Assembly: GCF_029227915.1 (NCBI RefSeq) | Contig: NC_079876.1 | Coordinates: forward strand, 39,539,828-39,603,827 | Length of the DNA: 64,000 nucleotides | Direction of reading: 5' to 3' | From: Hydractinia symbiolongicarpus | Lineage: Eukaryota > Cnidaria > Hydrozoa > Anthoathecata > Hydractiniidae | Part shown: in pieces, positions 1 to 12,049 of the stretch | How positions within the stretch are numbered: position 1 is the first letter of the stretch | Layout: each line of letters starts with the position of its first letter | Position numbers and translations under genes: made by a program | The notes under the pieces: model-generated | The model's input: the letters and a program-made list of their open reading frames with translations, nothing else | Told to the model about the DNA's origin: nothing | Databases searched by the model: none

Positions 1-529
1 GTTTAATCGCCGGCACACGAAAACTCGTTATTTCCCGTAAACCCCGGACTCGGTCCGTATAATCAAAAGTATACAAAGAAAGTACCCAGGGAGTAAACTC
101 ATTTCCCGAACGATTTTTTAAATTATTTTTTCACCACTAAAACGCATGAGACTTGTAGTTTTTAAAAATGTTTTCATTTCTGATGAGACGCTGAATAAAA
201 GAAGTTTAATCGCCGGCAAACGATAACCCGAGATTTCCCGTAAATCCCGGGCTTGGCCCGTATAATCAAAAGTATACAAAGATAGTACCCAGGGAGTAAA
301 CTCATTTCCCGAACGATTTTTAGATTTAGATTTTCACCACTAAAACGTGTGAGACTTGTAGTTTTCAAAAATGTTTTCATTTTCGATGAGACGCTGAATA
401 AAAGAAGTTTAATCGCCGGCAAACGAAAACATGCGATTTCCCGTAAATCCCGGACTCGGCCCGTATAGTCAAAAGTATACAAAGAAAGTACCCAGGGAGT
501 AAACTAATTTCCCAAACGATTTTTTAAAT
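1..529. repeat. Satellite monomers, array continues beyond left edge
   Basis: Just over two and a half ordinary monomers begin at 2, 205 and 408. They show private substitutions, for example CGATAACCCGAG near 220 and ACGTGTGAG near 346. They do not belong to the trimer repeat that follows. Nothing other than satellite is present, and the array evidently extends left of the window. Confidence 0.9.
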
Positions 530-1850
530 TATTATTTCACCACTAAAGCCCATGAGACTTGTAGTTTTTAAAAATGTTTTCATTTTTGATGAGACGCTGA
601 ATAAAAGAAGTTTAATCGCCGGCAAACGAAAACCAGCGATTTCCCGTAAATCCCGGACTCGGCCCGTATAGTCAAAAGTATACAAAGAAAGTACCCAGGG
701 AGTAAACTCATTTCTCGAACGATTTTTTAAATTATTTTTTCACCACTAAAACGCATGAGACTTGTAGTTTTCAGAAATGTTTTCATTTTTGATGAGACGC
801 TTAATGAAAGTGGTTTAATCGCCGGCAAACGAAAACCCACGATTTCCCGTAAATCCCGGGCATGGCCCTTATAATCGAATGTATACAAAGAAAGTACCCT
901 GTGAGTAAACTCATTTCCTAAACGATTTTTTAAATTATCTTTTCACCACTAAAACGCATGAGACTTGTAGTTTTTAAAAATGTTTTCATTTTTGATGAGA
1001 CGCTGAATGAAAGAAGTTTAATCGCCGCCAAACGAAAACCTGCGATTTCCCGTAAAGCCCGGACTCGGCCCGTATAGTCAAAAGTATACAAAGAAAGTAC
1101 CCAGGTTGTAAACTCATTTCCCGAACGATTTTTTAAATTATTATTTCACCACTAAAGCCCATGACACTTGTAGTTTTTAAAAATGTTTTCATTTTTGATG
1201 AGACGCTGAATAAAAGAAGTTTAATCGCCGGCAAACGAAAACCCGCGATTTCCCGTAAATCCCGGACTCGGCCCGTATAGTCAAAAGTATACAAAGAAAG
1301 TACCCAGGGAGTAAACTCATTTCTCGAACGATTTTTTAAATTATTTTTTCACCACTAAAACGCATGAGACTTGTAGTTTTCAGAAATGTTTTCATTTTTG
1401 ATGAGACGCTTAATGAAAGTGGTTTAATCGCCGGCAAACGAAAACCCGCGATTTCCCGTAAATCCCGGGCATGGCCCGTATAGTCGAATGTATACAAAGA
1501 AAGTACCCTGTGAGTAAACTCATTTCCTAAACGATTTTTTAAATTATCTTTTCACCACTAAAACGCATGAGACTTGTAGTTTTTAAAAATGTTTTCATTT
1601 TTGATGAGACGCTGAATAAAAGAAGTTTAATCGCCGCCAAACGAAAACCTGCGATTTCCCGTAAAGCCCGGACTCGGCCCGTATAGTCAAAAGTATACAA
1701 AGAAAGTACCCAGGTTGTAAACTCATTTCCCGAACGATTTTTTAAATTATTATTTCACCACTAAAGCCCATGACACTTGTAGTTTTTAAAAATGTTTTCA
1801 TTTTTGATGAGACGCTGAATAAAAGAAGTTTAATCGCCGGCAAACGAAAA
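530..1850. repeat. 609-bp trimer higher-order repeat, about two copies
   Basis: Marker variants recur exactly 609 bp apart. CACTAAAGCCCATGA occurs at about 540, 1149 and 1758. The TCAGAAATG form followed by CTTAATGAAAGTGG occurs at 771 and 1380. ATCGCCGCCA occurs at 1021 and 1630. The unit is therefore three monomers. The copies differ at a few sites, such as GAGACTTG versus GACACTTG and CCCACG versus CCCGCG, so they are close but not identical. Confidence 0.85.
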
Positions 1851-2431
1851 CCCGCGACTTCTGGTAAATCCCGGACTCGGCCCGTATAGTCAAAAGTATA
1901 CAAAGAAAGTACCCAGGGAGTAAACTCATTTCCCGAACGATTTTTTAAATTATTTTTTCACCACTAAAACGCATGAGACTTGTAGTTTTTAAAAATGTTT
2001 TCATTTTTGATGAGACGCTGAATAAAAGTGGTTTAATCGCCGCCAAACGAAAACCTGCGATTTCCCGTAAAGCCCGGGCATGGCCCGTATAGTCAAAAGT
2101 ATACAAAGAAAGTACCCAGGTTGTAAACTCATTTCCCGAACGATTTTTTAAATTATTATTTCACCACTAAAGCCCATGACACTTGTAGTTTTTAAAAATG
2201 TTTTCATTTTTGATGAGACGCTGAATAAAAGAAGTTTAATCGCCGGCAAACGAAAACCCGCGACTTCTGGTAAATCCCGGACTCGGCCCGTATAGTCAAA
2301 AGTATACAAAGAAAGTACCCAGGGAGTAAACTCATTTCCCGAACGATTTTTTAAATTATTTTTTCACCACTAAAACGCATGAGACTTGTAGTTTTTAAAA
2401 ATGTTTTCATTTTTGATGAGACGCTGAATAA
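1560..2431. repeat. 406-bp dimer higher-order repeat, about two copies
   Basis: ATCGCCGCCA recurs at 1630 and 2036, CCACTAAAGCCCATGACAC at 1758 and 2164, and the unusual CGACTTCTGG at 1855 and 2261. Each pair is 406 bp apart, which is two monomers. This dimer overlaps the right end of the preceding 609-bp trimer, so one duplication was laid over the product of another. Identity breaks near 2432, where the second copy switches to CCCGCCATTTCCC. Confidence 0.82.
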
Positions 2432-3419
2432 AAGAAGTTTAATCGCCGGCAAACGAAAACCCGCCATTTCCCGTAAACCCTGGACTCGGTCCGTATAATC
2501 AAAAGTATACAAAGAAAGTACCCAGGGAGTAAACTCATTTCCCGAACAATTTTTTAAATATTTCTTCACCACTAAAACGCATGAGACTTGCAGTTTTCAA
2601 AAATGTTTTCATTTTTGATGAGACGCTGAATAAAAGAAGTTTAATCGCCGGCAAACGAAAACCCGCGATTTCCCGTAAATCCCGGACTCGGCCCGTATAG
2701 TCAAAAGTATACAAGGAAAGTACCCTGTGAGTAAACTCATTTCCAAAACAATTTTTAAATTATCTTTTCACCACTAAAACGTTGAGACTTGTAGTTTTCA
2801 AAAATGTTTTTATTTTTGATGAGACGCTGAATAAAAGAAGTTTAATCGCCGGCAAACGAAAACCCGCGATTTCCCGTAAATCCCGGACTCGGTCCGTATA
2901 GTCGAATGTACAGAGAGAAAGTACCCAGGAAGTAAGCTCATTTCCCGAACGATTTTTAAATTATCTTTTCACCACTAAAACGTTGAGACTTGTAGTTTTC
3001 AAAAATGTTTTTATTTTTGATGAGACGCCCAAATAAAAGAAGTTTAATCGCCGGCAAACGAAAACATGCGATTTCCCGTAACTCCCGGACTCGGTCCGTA
3101 TAGTCGAATGTATACAAAGAAAGTACCCAGGAAATAAGCTCATTTCCCGAACGATTTTTTAAATTTTTTTTTCACCACTAAAACGCATGAGACTTGTAGT
3201 TTTCAAAAATGTTTTCATTTTTGATGAGACGCTGAATAAAAGAAGTTTAATCGCCGGCAAACGAAAACCTGCGATTTCCCGTAAATCCCGTACTCGGCCC
3301 GTATAGTCAAAAGTATACAAAGAAAGTACCCAGGGAGTAAACTCATTTCCCAAACGATTTTTTAAATTATTATTTCACCACTAAAGCCCATGAGACTTGT
3401 AGTTTTTAAAAATGTTTTC
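2432..3419. repeat. Mixed satellite monomers
   Basis: About five monomers without a clear multi-monomer period. Two adjacent copies, near 2770 and 2972, share AAACGTTGAGAC and ATGTTTTTATTTTTG, suggesting a local single-monomer duplication. The segment also carries the TAGTCGAATGTA variant (near 2900 and 3100), which returns in several later blocks. No gene or non-satellite sequence is seen. Confidence 0.85.
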
Positions 3420-5021
3420 ATTTTTGATGAGACGCTGAATAAAAGAAGTTTAATCGCCGGCAAACGAAAACCCGCAATTTCCCGTAAATCCCGGTCTCGG
3501 CCCGTATAGTCAAAAGTATACAAGGAAAGTACCCAGTGAGTAAACTCATTTCCCTAACGAATTTTTTAATTATTTTTTCACCACTAAAACGCATGAGAAT
3601 TGTAGTTTTCAAAAATGTTTTCATTTTTGATAAGACGCTGAATAAAAGAAGTTTAATCACCGGCAAATGAAAACTTGCGATTTCCCGTAAATCCCGGACT
3701 CGGCCCGTCTAGTCAAAAGTATACAAAGAGAGTACCCAGGGTGTAAACTCATTTCCCGAACGATTTTTTAAATTATTTTTTCACCACTAAAACGCATGAG
3801 ACTTGTAGTTTTCAAAAATGTTTTCATTTTTGATGAGACGCTGAATAAAAGAAGTTTAATCGCCGGCAAACGAAAACCTGCGATTTCCTGAAAATCCCGG
3901 ACTCGACCCGTATAGTCAAAAGTATACAAAGAAAGTACCCATGGAGTAAACTCATTTCCCAAACGATTTTTAAATTATTATTTTACCACTAAAGCCCATG
4001 AGACTTGTAGTTTTTAAAAATGTTTTCATTTTTGATGAGACGCTGAATAAAAGAAGGTTAATCGCCGGCAAACGAAAACCCGCGATTTCCCGTAAATCCC
4101 GGACTCGGCCCGTATAGTCAAAAGTATACAAGGAAAGTACCCTGTGAGTAAACTCATTTCCAAAACAATTTTTAAATTATCTTTTCACCACTAAAACGCT
4201 TGAGACTTGTAGTTTTCAAAAATGTTTTTATTTTTGATGAGACGCCCAAATAAAAGAAGTTTAATCGCCGGCAAACAAAAACCTGCGATTTCCCGTAAAT
4301 CCCGGACTCGGTCCGTATAGTCGAATGTATACAAAGAAAGTACCCAGGAAGTAAGCTCATTTCCCGAACGATTTTTTAAATTTTTTTTTCACCACTAAAA
4401 CGCATGAGACTTGTAGTTTTCAAAAATGTTTTCATTTTTGATGAGACACTGAATAAAAGAAGTTTAATCGCCGGCAAACGAAAAACCGCGATTTCCCGTA
4501 AATCCCGGGCTTGGCCCGTATATTCAAAAGTATACAAAGAAAGTACCCAGGGAGTAAACTCATTTCCCGAACGATTTTTTAAATTTTGTTTTCACTACTA
4601 AAACGCATGAGATTTGTAGTTTTCAAAAATGTTTTCATTTTTGATGAGACGCTGAATAAAACAAGTTTAATCGCCGGCAAACAAAAACCTTCAATTTCCC
4701 GTAAATCCCAGACTCGGCCCGTATAGTCAAAAGTATACAAAGAAAGTACCCGGGGAGTAAACTCATTTCCCGAACGATTTTTTAAAATATTTTGTCACCA
4801 CTAAAACGCATGAGACTTATAGTTTTTAAAAATGTTTTCATTTTTGATGAGACGCTGAATAAAAGAAGTCTAATCACCGGCAAACGAAAACCCGCCATTT
4901 CCCGTAAACCACGGACTCGGCCCGTATAGTCAAAAGTATACAAAGAAATTACCCAGGAAGTAAACTCATTTTCCGAACGATTTTTAAATTATTTTTTCAC
5001 CACTACAACGCATGAGACGAC
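3420..5021. repeat. 1,602-bp octamer repeat, copy 1
   Basis: This eight-monomer block repeats directly as the next block at a constant offset of 1,602 bp. Examples are CCCGCAATTTCCCG at 3471 and 5073, the TCTAGTCAAAAG variant near 3709 and 5311, and a truncated monomer at the end of each copy. I noticed roughly ten differences, for instance GAGACACTG versus GAGACGCTG, AAACAAG versus AAAGAAG, and one form of the T-tract near 3556. The copies are therefore about 99% identical. Confidence 0.9.
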
Positions 5022-5050
5022 ATTTTTGATGAGACGCTGAATAAAAGAAG
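4869..5050. repeat. Truncated 182-bp monomer (about 20-bp loss), copy 1
   Basis: CATGAGAC is followed directly by GACATTTTTGATGAG. The usual TTGTAGTTTTTAAAAATG segment and the loop of the inverted repeat are missing, for a net loss of 20 bp. A further single base is missing from the T-tract. This removes the left arm of the conserved inverted repeat. The same lesion recurs 1,602 bp downstream, so it arose once and was then duplicated. Confidence 0.9.
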
Positions 5051-6623
5051 TTTAATCGCCGGCAAACGAAAACCCGCAATTTCCCGTAAATCCCGGTCTC
5101 GGCCCGTATAGTCAAAAGTATACAAGGAAAGTACCCAGTGAGTAAACTCATTTCCCTAACGAATTTTTAAATTATTTTTTCACCACTAAAACGCATGAGA
5201 ATTGTAGTTTTCAAAAATGTTTTCATTTTTGATAAGACGCTGAATAAAAGAAGTTTAATCACCGGCAAATGAAAACTTGCGATTTCCCGTAAATCCCTGA
5301 CTCGGCCCGTCTAGTCAAAAGTATACAAAGAGAGTACCCAGGGTGTAAACTCATTTCCCGAACGATTTTTTAAATTATTTTTTCACCACTAAAACGCATG
5401 AGACTTGTAGTTTTCAAAAATGTTTTCATTTTTGATGAGACGCTGAATAAAAGAAGTTTAATCGCCGGCAAACGAAAACCTGCGATTTCCTGAAAATCCC
5501 GGACTCGGCCCGTATAGTCAAAAGTATACAAAGAAAGTACCCATGGAGTAAACTCATTTCCCAAACGATTTTTAAATTATTATTTTACCACTAAAGCCCA
5601 TGAGACTTGTAGTTTTTAAAAATGTTTTCATTTTTGATGAGACGCTGAATAAAAGAAGGTTAATCGCCGGCAAACGAAAACCCGCGATTTCCCGTAAATC
5701 CCGGACTCGGCCCGTATAGTCAAAAGTATACAAGGAAAGTACCCTGTGAGTAAACTCATTTCCAAAACAATTTTTAAATTATCTTTTCACCACTAAAACG
5801 CTTGAGACTTGTAGTTTTCAAAAATGTTTTTATTTTTGATGAGACGCCCAAATAAAAGAAGTTTAATCGCCGGCAAACGAAAACCTGCGATTTCCCGTAA
5901 ATCCCGGTCTCGGTCCGTATAGTCGAATGTATACAAAGAAAGTACCCAGGAAGTAAGCTCATTTCCCGAACGATTTTTTAAATTTTTTTTTCACCACTAA
6001 AACGCATGAGACTTGTAGTTTTCAAAAATGTTTTCATTTTTGATGAGACGCTGAATAAAAGAAGTTTAATCGCCGGCAAACGAAAAACCGCGATTTCCCG
6101 TAAATCCCGGGCTTGGCCCGTATATTCAAAAGTATACAAAGAAAGTACCCAGGGAGTAAACTCATTTCCCGAACGATTTTTTAAATTTTGTTTTCACTAC
6201 TAAAACGCATGAGATTTGTAGTTTTCAAAAATGTTTTCATTTTTGATGAGACGCTGAATAAAAGAAGTTTAATCGCCGGCAAACAAAAACCTTCGATTTC
6301 CCGTAAATCCCAGACTCGGCCCGTATAGTCAAAAGTATACAAAGAAAGTACCCGGGGAGTAAACTCATTTCCCGAACGATTTTTTAAAATATTTTGTCAC
6401 CACTAAAACGCATGAGACTTATAGTTTTTAAAAATGTTTTCATTTTTGATGAGACGCTGAATAAAAGAAGTTTAATCACCGGCAAACGAAAACCCGCCAT
6501 TTCCCGTAAACCACGGACTCGGCCCGTATAGTCAAAAGTATACAAAGAAATTACCCAGGAAGTAAACTCATTTTCCGAACGATTTTTTAAATTATTTTTT
6601 CACCACTACAACGCATGAGACGA
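5022..6623. repeat. 1,602-bp octamer repeat, copy 2
   Basis: Direct tandem copy of the preceding block. It opens just after the truncated-monomer junction near 5016-5022 and ends at the second instance of the same junction near 6618-6624. After 6624 the sequence changes to a different monomer type (CCCGCCTTTTCCC), so the duplication ends there. The octamer period is 22 bp shorter than eight full monomers, and 20 of those bases are the internal truncation. Confidence 0.9.
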
Positions 6624-6653
6624 CATTTTTGATGAGACGCTGAATAAAAGAAG
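6471..6653. repeat. Truncated 183-bp monomer, copy 2
   Basis: Second instance of the lesion, with the same junction bases (GAGACGACATTTTTG). It retains the full six-T tract and is therefore one base longer than the first copy. It lies exactly at the right boundary of the second 1,602-bp block. Confidence 0.9.
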
Positions 6654-7057
6654 TTTAATCGCCGGCAAACGAAAACCCGCCTTTTCCCGTAAACCCCGGA
6701 CTCGGCCCGTATAGTCAAAAGTATACAAAAAAGTACCCAGGGAGTAAACTCATTTCCCGAACGATTTTTTAATTTATTTTTTCACCACTAAAACGCATGA
6801 GACTTGTAGTTTTCAAAAATGTTTTCATTTTTGATGAGACGCTGAATAAAAGAAGTTTAATCGCCGGCAAACGAAAACCCGCCTTTTCCCGTAAACCCCG
6901 GACTCGGCCCGTATAGTCAAAAGTATACAAAAAAGTACCCAGGGAGTAAACTCATTTCCCGAACGATTTTTTAATTTATTTTTTCACCACTAAAACGCAT
7001 GAGACTTGTAGTTTTCAAAAATGTTTTCATTTTTGATGAAACGCTGAATAAAGGAAG
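6654..7057. repeat. Adjacent pair of near-identical 202-bp monomers
   Basis: Monomers start at 6654, 6856 and 7058. Both of the first two carry CCCGCCTTTTCCC, the one-base-shorter TACAAAAAAGTACCC, and TTTTTTAATTTATT. This is the clearest single-monomer tandem duplication in the window. A third relative occurs at about 10259 as part of a larger repeat. Confidence 0.85.
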
Positions 7058-8247
7058 TTTAATCGCCGGCAAACGAAAACCTGCGATATCCCGTAAATCC
7101 CGGACTCGGCCCGTATAGTCAAAAGTATACAAAGAAAGTTCCCAGGGAGTAAACTCGTTTCCCGAACGATTTTTTAAATTATTATTTCACCACTAAAGCT
7201 CATGAGACTTGTAGTTTTTAAAAATGTTTTCATTTTTGATGAGACGCTGAATAAAAGAAGTTTAAACGCAGGCAAACGAAAACCCGCGATTCCTGTAAAT
7301 CCTGGACTCGGCCCGTATAGTCAAAAGTATACAAAGAAAGTACCCAGGGAGTAAACTCATTTCCCGAACGATTTTTTAAAATATTTTTTCACCACTAAAA
7401 CGCATGAGACTTGTAGTTTTTAAAAATGTTTTCATTTTTGATGAGACGCTGAATAAAAGAAGTTTAATCGCCGGCAAACGAAAAGCCGCCTTTTCCCGTA
7501 AACCCCGGACTCGACCCGTATAGTCAAAAGTATACAAAGAAAGTACCCAGGGAGTAAACTCATTTCCCGAACGATTTTTTAAATTATTATTTCACCACTA
7601 AAGCTCATGAGACTTGTAGTTTTTAAAAATGTTTTCATTTTTGATGAGACGCTGAATAAAAGAAGTTTAAACGCCGGCAAACGAAAACCCGCGATTCCCG
7701 TAAATCCCGGACTCGGCCCGTATAGTCAAAAGTATACAAAGAAAGTACCCAGAGAGTAAACTCATTTCCCGAACGATTTTTTAAAATATTTTTTCACCAC
7801 TAAAACGCATGAGACTTGTAGTTTTCAAAAATGTTTTCATTCTTGATGAGACGCTGAATAAAAGAAGTTTAATCGCCGGCAAACGAAAACCTGCGATTTC
7901 CCGTAAATCCCGGACTCGGCCCGTATAGTAAAGAATGTACCCGGGATTTAAACTCATTTCCCGAACGATTTTTTAAATTATTTTTTCACCACTACAACGC
8001 ATGAGACTTGTAGTTTTTAAAAATGTTTTCATTTTTGATGAGACGCTGAATAAAAGAAGTTTAATCGCCGGCAAACGAAAACCCGCCATTTCCCGTAAAC
8101 ACCGGACTCGGCCCGTTTAGTAAAGAATGTACCCGGGATTTAAACTCATTTCCCGAACGATTTTTTAAATTATTTTTTCACCACTACAACGCATGAGACT
8201 TGTAGTTTTTAAAAATGTTTTCATTTTTGATGAGACGCTGAATAAAA
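6856..8247. repeat. ~3.4-kb-spaced segment, copy 1
   Basis: This segment matches 10259-11639 at an offset of 3,403 bp, which falls to 3,392 bp after a point where the second copy has an extra 11-bp-shorter monomer. Shared markers include GATGAAACGCTGAATAAAGGAAG (7035 and 10438), TTTAAACGC (near 7261 and 10653, then 7666 and 11058) and the pair of 192-bp monomers at its right end. Confidence 0.82.
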
Positions 8248-8790
8248 GAAGTTTAATCGCCGGCAAACGAAAACCCGCCATTTCCCGTAAACCCCGGACT
8301 CGGCCCGTATAGTCAAAAGTATACAAAGAAAGTACCCAGGGAGTAAACTCATTTCCCGAACGAATTTTTAAATTACTTTTTCACCACTAAAACGTATGAG
8401 ACTTGTAGTTTTCAAAAATGTTTTCATTTTTGATGAGACGCTGAATAAAAGAAGTTTAATCGCCGGCAAACGAAAACCTGCGATTTCCCGTAAATCCCGG
8501 ACTCGGCCTGTATAGTCAAAAGTATACAAAGAAAGTACCCAGGGTGTAAACTCATTTCCCGAACGATTTTTTAAATTATTTTTGCACCACTAAAACGCAT
8601 GAGACTTGTAGTTTTCAAAAATGTTTTCATTTTTGATGAGACGCTGAATAAAAGAAGTTTAATCGCCGGCAAACGAAAACCTGCGATTTTCCGTAAATCC
8701 CGGACTCGGCCTGTATAGTCAAAAGTATACAAAGAAAGTACCCAGGGTGTAAACTCATTTCCCGAACGATTTTTTAAATTATTTTTTCAC
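7610..8790. repeat. 1,398-bp-period HOR, copy 1
   Basis: Matches 9008-10188 at a constant 1,398-bp offset. Examples are AGTTTAAACGCC at 7664 and 9062, the two 192-bp monomers, CGAATTTTTAAATTAC at 8361 and 9759, TTTGCACCAC at 8581 and 9979, and CTGCGATTTTCCG at 8681 and 10079. The period equals five full and two 192-bp monomers. Confidence 0.88.
7868..8251. repeat. Pair of 192-bp short monomers
   Basis: Two consecutive monomers (7868-8059 and 8060-8251) read GTATAGTAAAGAATGTACCC or GTTTAGTAAAGAATG where other monomers read GTATAGTCAAAAGTATAC followed by AAAGAAAGTACCC. The net loss is 11 bp, and the right arm of the GTATA/TATAC dyad is gone. The following GGGATTTAAACTC also replaces GGGAGTAAACTC. 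Confidence 0.92.
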
Positions 8791-9007
8791 CACTAAAACG
8801 CATGAGACTTATAGTTTTTAAAAATGTTTTCATTTTTGATGAGACGCTGAATAAAAGAAGTTTAATCGCCGGCAAACGAAAACCCGCCATTTCCCGTAAA
8901 CCACGGACTCGGCCCGTGTAGTCAAAAGTATACAAAGAAATTACCCAGGGAGTAAACTCATTTTCCGAACGATTTTTTAAATTATTTTTTCACCACTACA
9001 ACGCATG

Positions 9008-10188
9008 AGACTTGTAGTTTTTAAAAATGTTTTCATTTTTGATGAGACGCTGAATAAAAGAAGTTTAAACGCCGGCAAACGAAAACCCGCGATTCCCGTA
9101 AATCCCGGACTCGGCCCGTATAGTCAAAAGTATACAAAGAAAGTACCCAGAGAGTAAACTCATTTCCCGAACGATTTTTTAAAATATTTTTTCACCACTA
9201 AAACGCATGAGACTTGTAGTTTTCAAAAATGTTTTCATTCTTGATGAGACGCTGAATAAAAGAAGTTTAATCGCCGGCAAACGAAAACCTGCGATTTCCC
9301 GTAAATCCCGGACTCGGCCCGTATAGTAAAGAATGTATCCGGGATTTAAACTCATTTCCCGAACGATTTTTTAAATTATTTTTTCACCACTACAACGCAT
9401 GAGACTTGTAGTTTTTAAAAATGTTTTCATTTTTGATGAGACGCTGAATAAAAGAAGTTTAATCGCCGGCAAACGAAAACCCGCCATTTCCCGTAAACAC
9501 CGGACTCGGCCCGTTTAGTAAAGAATGTACCCGGGATTTAAACTCATTTCCCGAACGATTTTTTAAATTATTTTTTCACCACTACAACGCATGAGACTTG
9601 TAGTTTTTAAAAATGTTTTCATTTTTGATGAGACGCTGAATAAAAGAAGTTTAATCGCCGGCAAACGAAAACCCGCCATTTCCCGTAAACCCCGGACTCG
9701 GCCCGTATAGTCAAAAGTATACAAAGAAAGTACCCAGGGAGTAAACTCATTTCCCGAACGAATTTTTAAATTACTTTTTCACCACTAAAACGTATGAGAC
9801 TTGTAGTTTTCAAAAATGTTTTCATTTTTGATGAGACGCTGAATAAAAGAAGTTTAATCGCCGGCAAACGAAAACCTGCGATTTCCCGTAAATCCCGGAC
9901 TCGGCCTGTATAGTCAAAAGTATACAAAGAAAGTACCCAGGGTGTAAACTCATTTCCCGAACGATTTTTTAAATTATTTTTGCACCACTAAAACGCATGA
10001 GACTTGTAGTTTTCAAAAATGTTTTCATTTTTGATGAGACGCTGAATAAAAGAAGTTTAATCGCCGGCAAACGAAAACCTGCGATTTTCCGTAAATCCCG
10101 GACTCGGCCTGTATAGTCAAAAGTATACAAAGAAAGTACCCAGGGTGTAAACTCATTTCCCGAACGATTTTTTAAATTATTTTTTCAC
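9008..10188. repeat. 1,398-bp-period HOR, copy 2
   Basis: Second copy of the preceding segment. I noted only isolated differences, for example GTACCCGGG versus GTATCCGGG near 9337. It joins directly to the second copy of the ~3.4-kb-spaced segment, so the two repeat layers interlock. Confidence 0.87.
9266..9649. repeat. Pair of 192-bp short monomers
   Basis: Two consecutive 192-bp monomers (9266-9457 and 9458-9649), exactly 1,398 bp downstream of the first pair and carrying the same GTATAG and GTTTAG distinction between left and right member. Confidence 0.92.
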
Positions 10189-10258
10189 CACTACAACGCA
10201 TGAGACTTGTAGTTTTTAAAAATGTTTTCATTTTTGATGAGACGCTGAATAAAAGAAG

Positions 10259-11639
10259 TTTAATCGCCGGCAAACGAAAACCCGCCTTTTCCCGTAAACC
10301 CCGGACTCGGCCCGTATAGTCAAAAGTATACAAAAAAGTACCCAGGGAGTAAACTCATTTCCCGAACGATTTTTTAATTTATTTTTTCACCACTAAAACG
10401 CATGGGACTTGTAGTTTTTAAAAATGTTTTCATTTTTGATGAAACGCTGAATAAAGGAAGTTTAATCGCCGGCAAATGAAAACCTGCGATTTCCCGTAAA
10501 TCCCGCACTCGGCCCGTATAGTAAAGAATGTATCCGGGATGTAAACTCATTTCCCGAACGATTTTTTAAATTATTATTTCACCACTAAAACCCATGAGAC
10601 TTATAGTTTTTAAAAATGTTTTCATTTTTGATGAGACGCTGAATAAAAGAAGTTTAAACGCCGGCAAACGAAAACCCGCGATTCCCGTAAATCCTGGACT
10701 CGGCCCGTATAGTCAAAAGTATACAAAGAAAGTACCCAGGGAGTAAACTCATTTCCCGAACGATTTTTTAAAATATTTTTTCACCACTAAAACGCATGAG
10801 ACTTGTAGTTTTTAAAAATGTTTTCATTTTGGATGAGACGCTGAATAAAAGAAGTTTAATCGCCGGCAAACGAAAACCCGCCTTTTCCCGTAAACCCCGG
10901 ACTCGACCCGTATAGTCAAAAGTATACAAAGAAAGTACCCAGGGAGTAAACTCATTTCCCGAACGATTTTTTAAATTATTATTTCACCACTAAAGCTCAT
11001 GAGACTTGTAGTTTTTAAAAATGTTTTCATTTTTGATGAGACGCTGAATAAAAGAAGTTTAAACGCCGGCAAACGAAAACCCGCGATTCCCGTAAATCCC
11101 GGACTCGGCCCGTATAGTCAAAAGTATACAAAGAAAGTACCCAGGGAGTAAACTCATTTCCCGAACGATTTTTTAAAATATTTTTTCACCACTAAAACGC
11201 ATGAGACTTGTAGTTTTCAAAAATGTTTTCATTCTTGATGAGACGCTGAATAAAAGAAGTTTAATCGCCGGCAAACGAAAACCTGCGATTTCCCGTAAAT
11301 CCCGGACTCAGCCCGTATAGTAAAGAATGTACCTGGGATTTAAACTCATTTCCCGAACGATTTTTTAAATTATTTTTTCACCACTACAACGCATGAGACT
11401 TGTAGTTTTTAAAAATGTTTTCATTTTTGATGAGACGCTGAATAAAAGAAGTTTAATCGCCGGCAAACGAAAACCCGCCATTTCCCGTAAACACCGGACT
11501 CGGCCCGTATAGTAAAGAATGTACCCGGGATTTAAACTCATTTCCCGAACGATTTTTTAAATTATTTTTTCACCACTACAACGCATGAGACTTGTAGTTT
11601 TTAAAAATGTTTTCATTTTTGATGAGACGCTGAATAAAA
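10259..11639. repeat. ~3.4-kb-spaced segment, copy 2
   Basis: Counterpart of 6856-8247. It differs mainly in having a 192-bp monomer at 10461-10652 where the first copy has a full-length one, plus a handful of substitutions (for example CATGGGACTTG near 10401 and ACTCAGCCCG near 11307). It diverges from the first copy after AAAAGACG near 11640. Confidence 0.82.
10461..10652. repeat. Single 192-bp short monomer
   Basis: Starts at 10461 and the next monomer starts at 10653. It carries GTATAGTAAAGAATGTATCC and GGGATGTAAACTC, so the lesion is shared but the 3' side retains a GTAAACTC form unlike the paired copies. This is consistent with a crossover or gene conversion joining the short type to a normal monomer. 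Confidence 0.9.
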
Positions 11640-11643
11640 GACG
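11260..11643. repeat. Pair of 192-bp short monomers
   Basis: Monomers 11260-11451 and 11452-11643, the last members of the short type in the window. The right one reads GTATAGTAAAG where its counterparts near 8115 and 9513 read GTTTAGTAAAG. No further copy of the short type is seen to the right of 11.65 kb. Confidence 0.91.
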
Positions 11644-12049
11644 TTTAATCGCCGGCAAACGAAAATCCGCGATTTCCCGTAAATCCCGGTCTCGGCCCGT
11701 ATAGTCAAAAGTATACAAGGAAAGTACACAGTAAGTAAACTCATTTCCCTAACAAATTTTTAAATTATTTTTTCACCACTAAAACGCATGAGACTTGTAG
11801 TTCTCAAAAATGTTTTCATTTTTGATGAGACGCTGAATAAAAGAAGTTTAATCGCCGGCAAACGAAAACCTGCGATTTCCCATAAATCCCGGACTCGGCT
11901 CGTATAGTCAAAAGTATACAAAGAAAGTACCCAGGGTGTAAACTCATTTCCCGAACGATTTTTTAACTTATTTTTTCACCACTAAAACGCATGAGACTTG
12001 TAGTTTTCAAAAATGTTTTCATTTTTGATGAGACGCTGAATAAAAGAAG

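Noticed and set aside
7868-8251. Short-variant monomers as remnants of a mobile-element insertion
   Set aside because: The difference is an 11-bp net loss with local substitutions. There is no added sequence, target-site duplication or terminal repeat.
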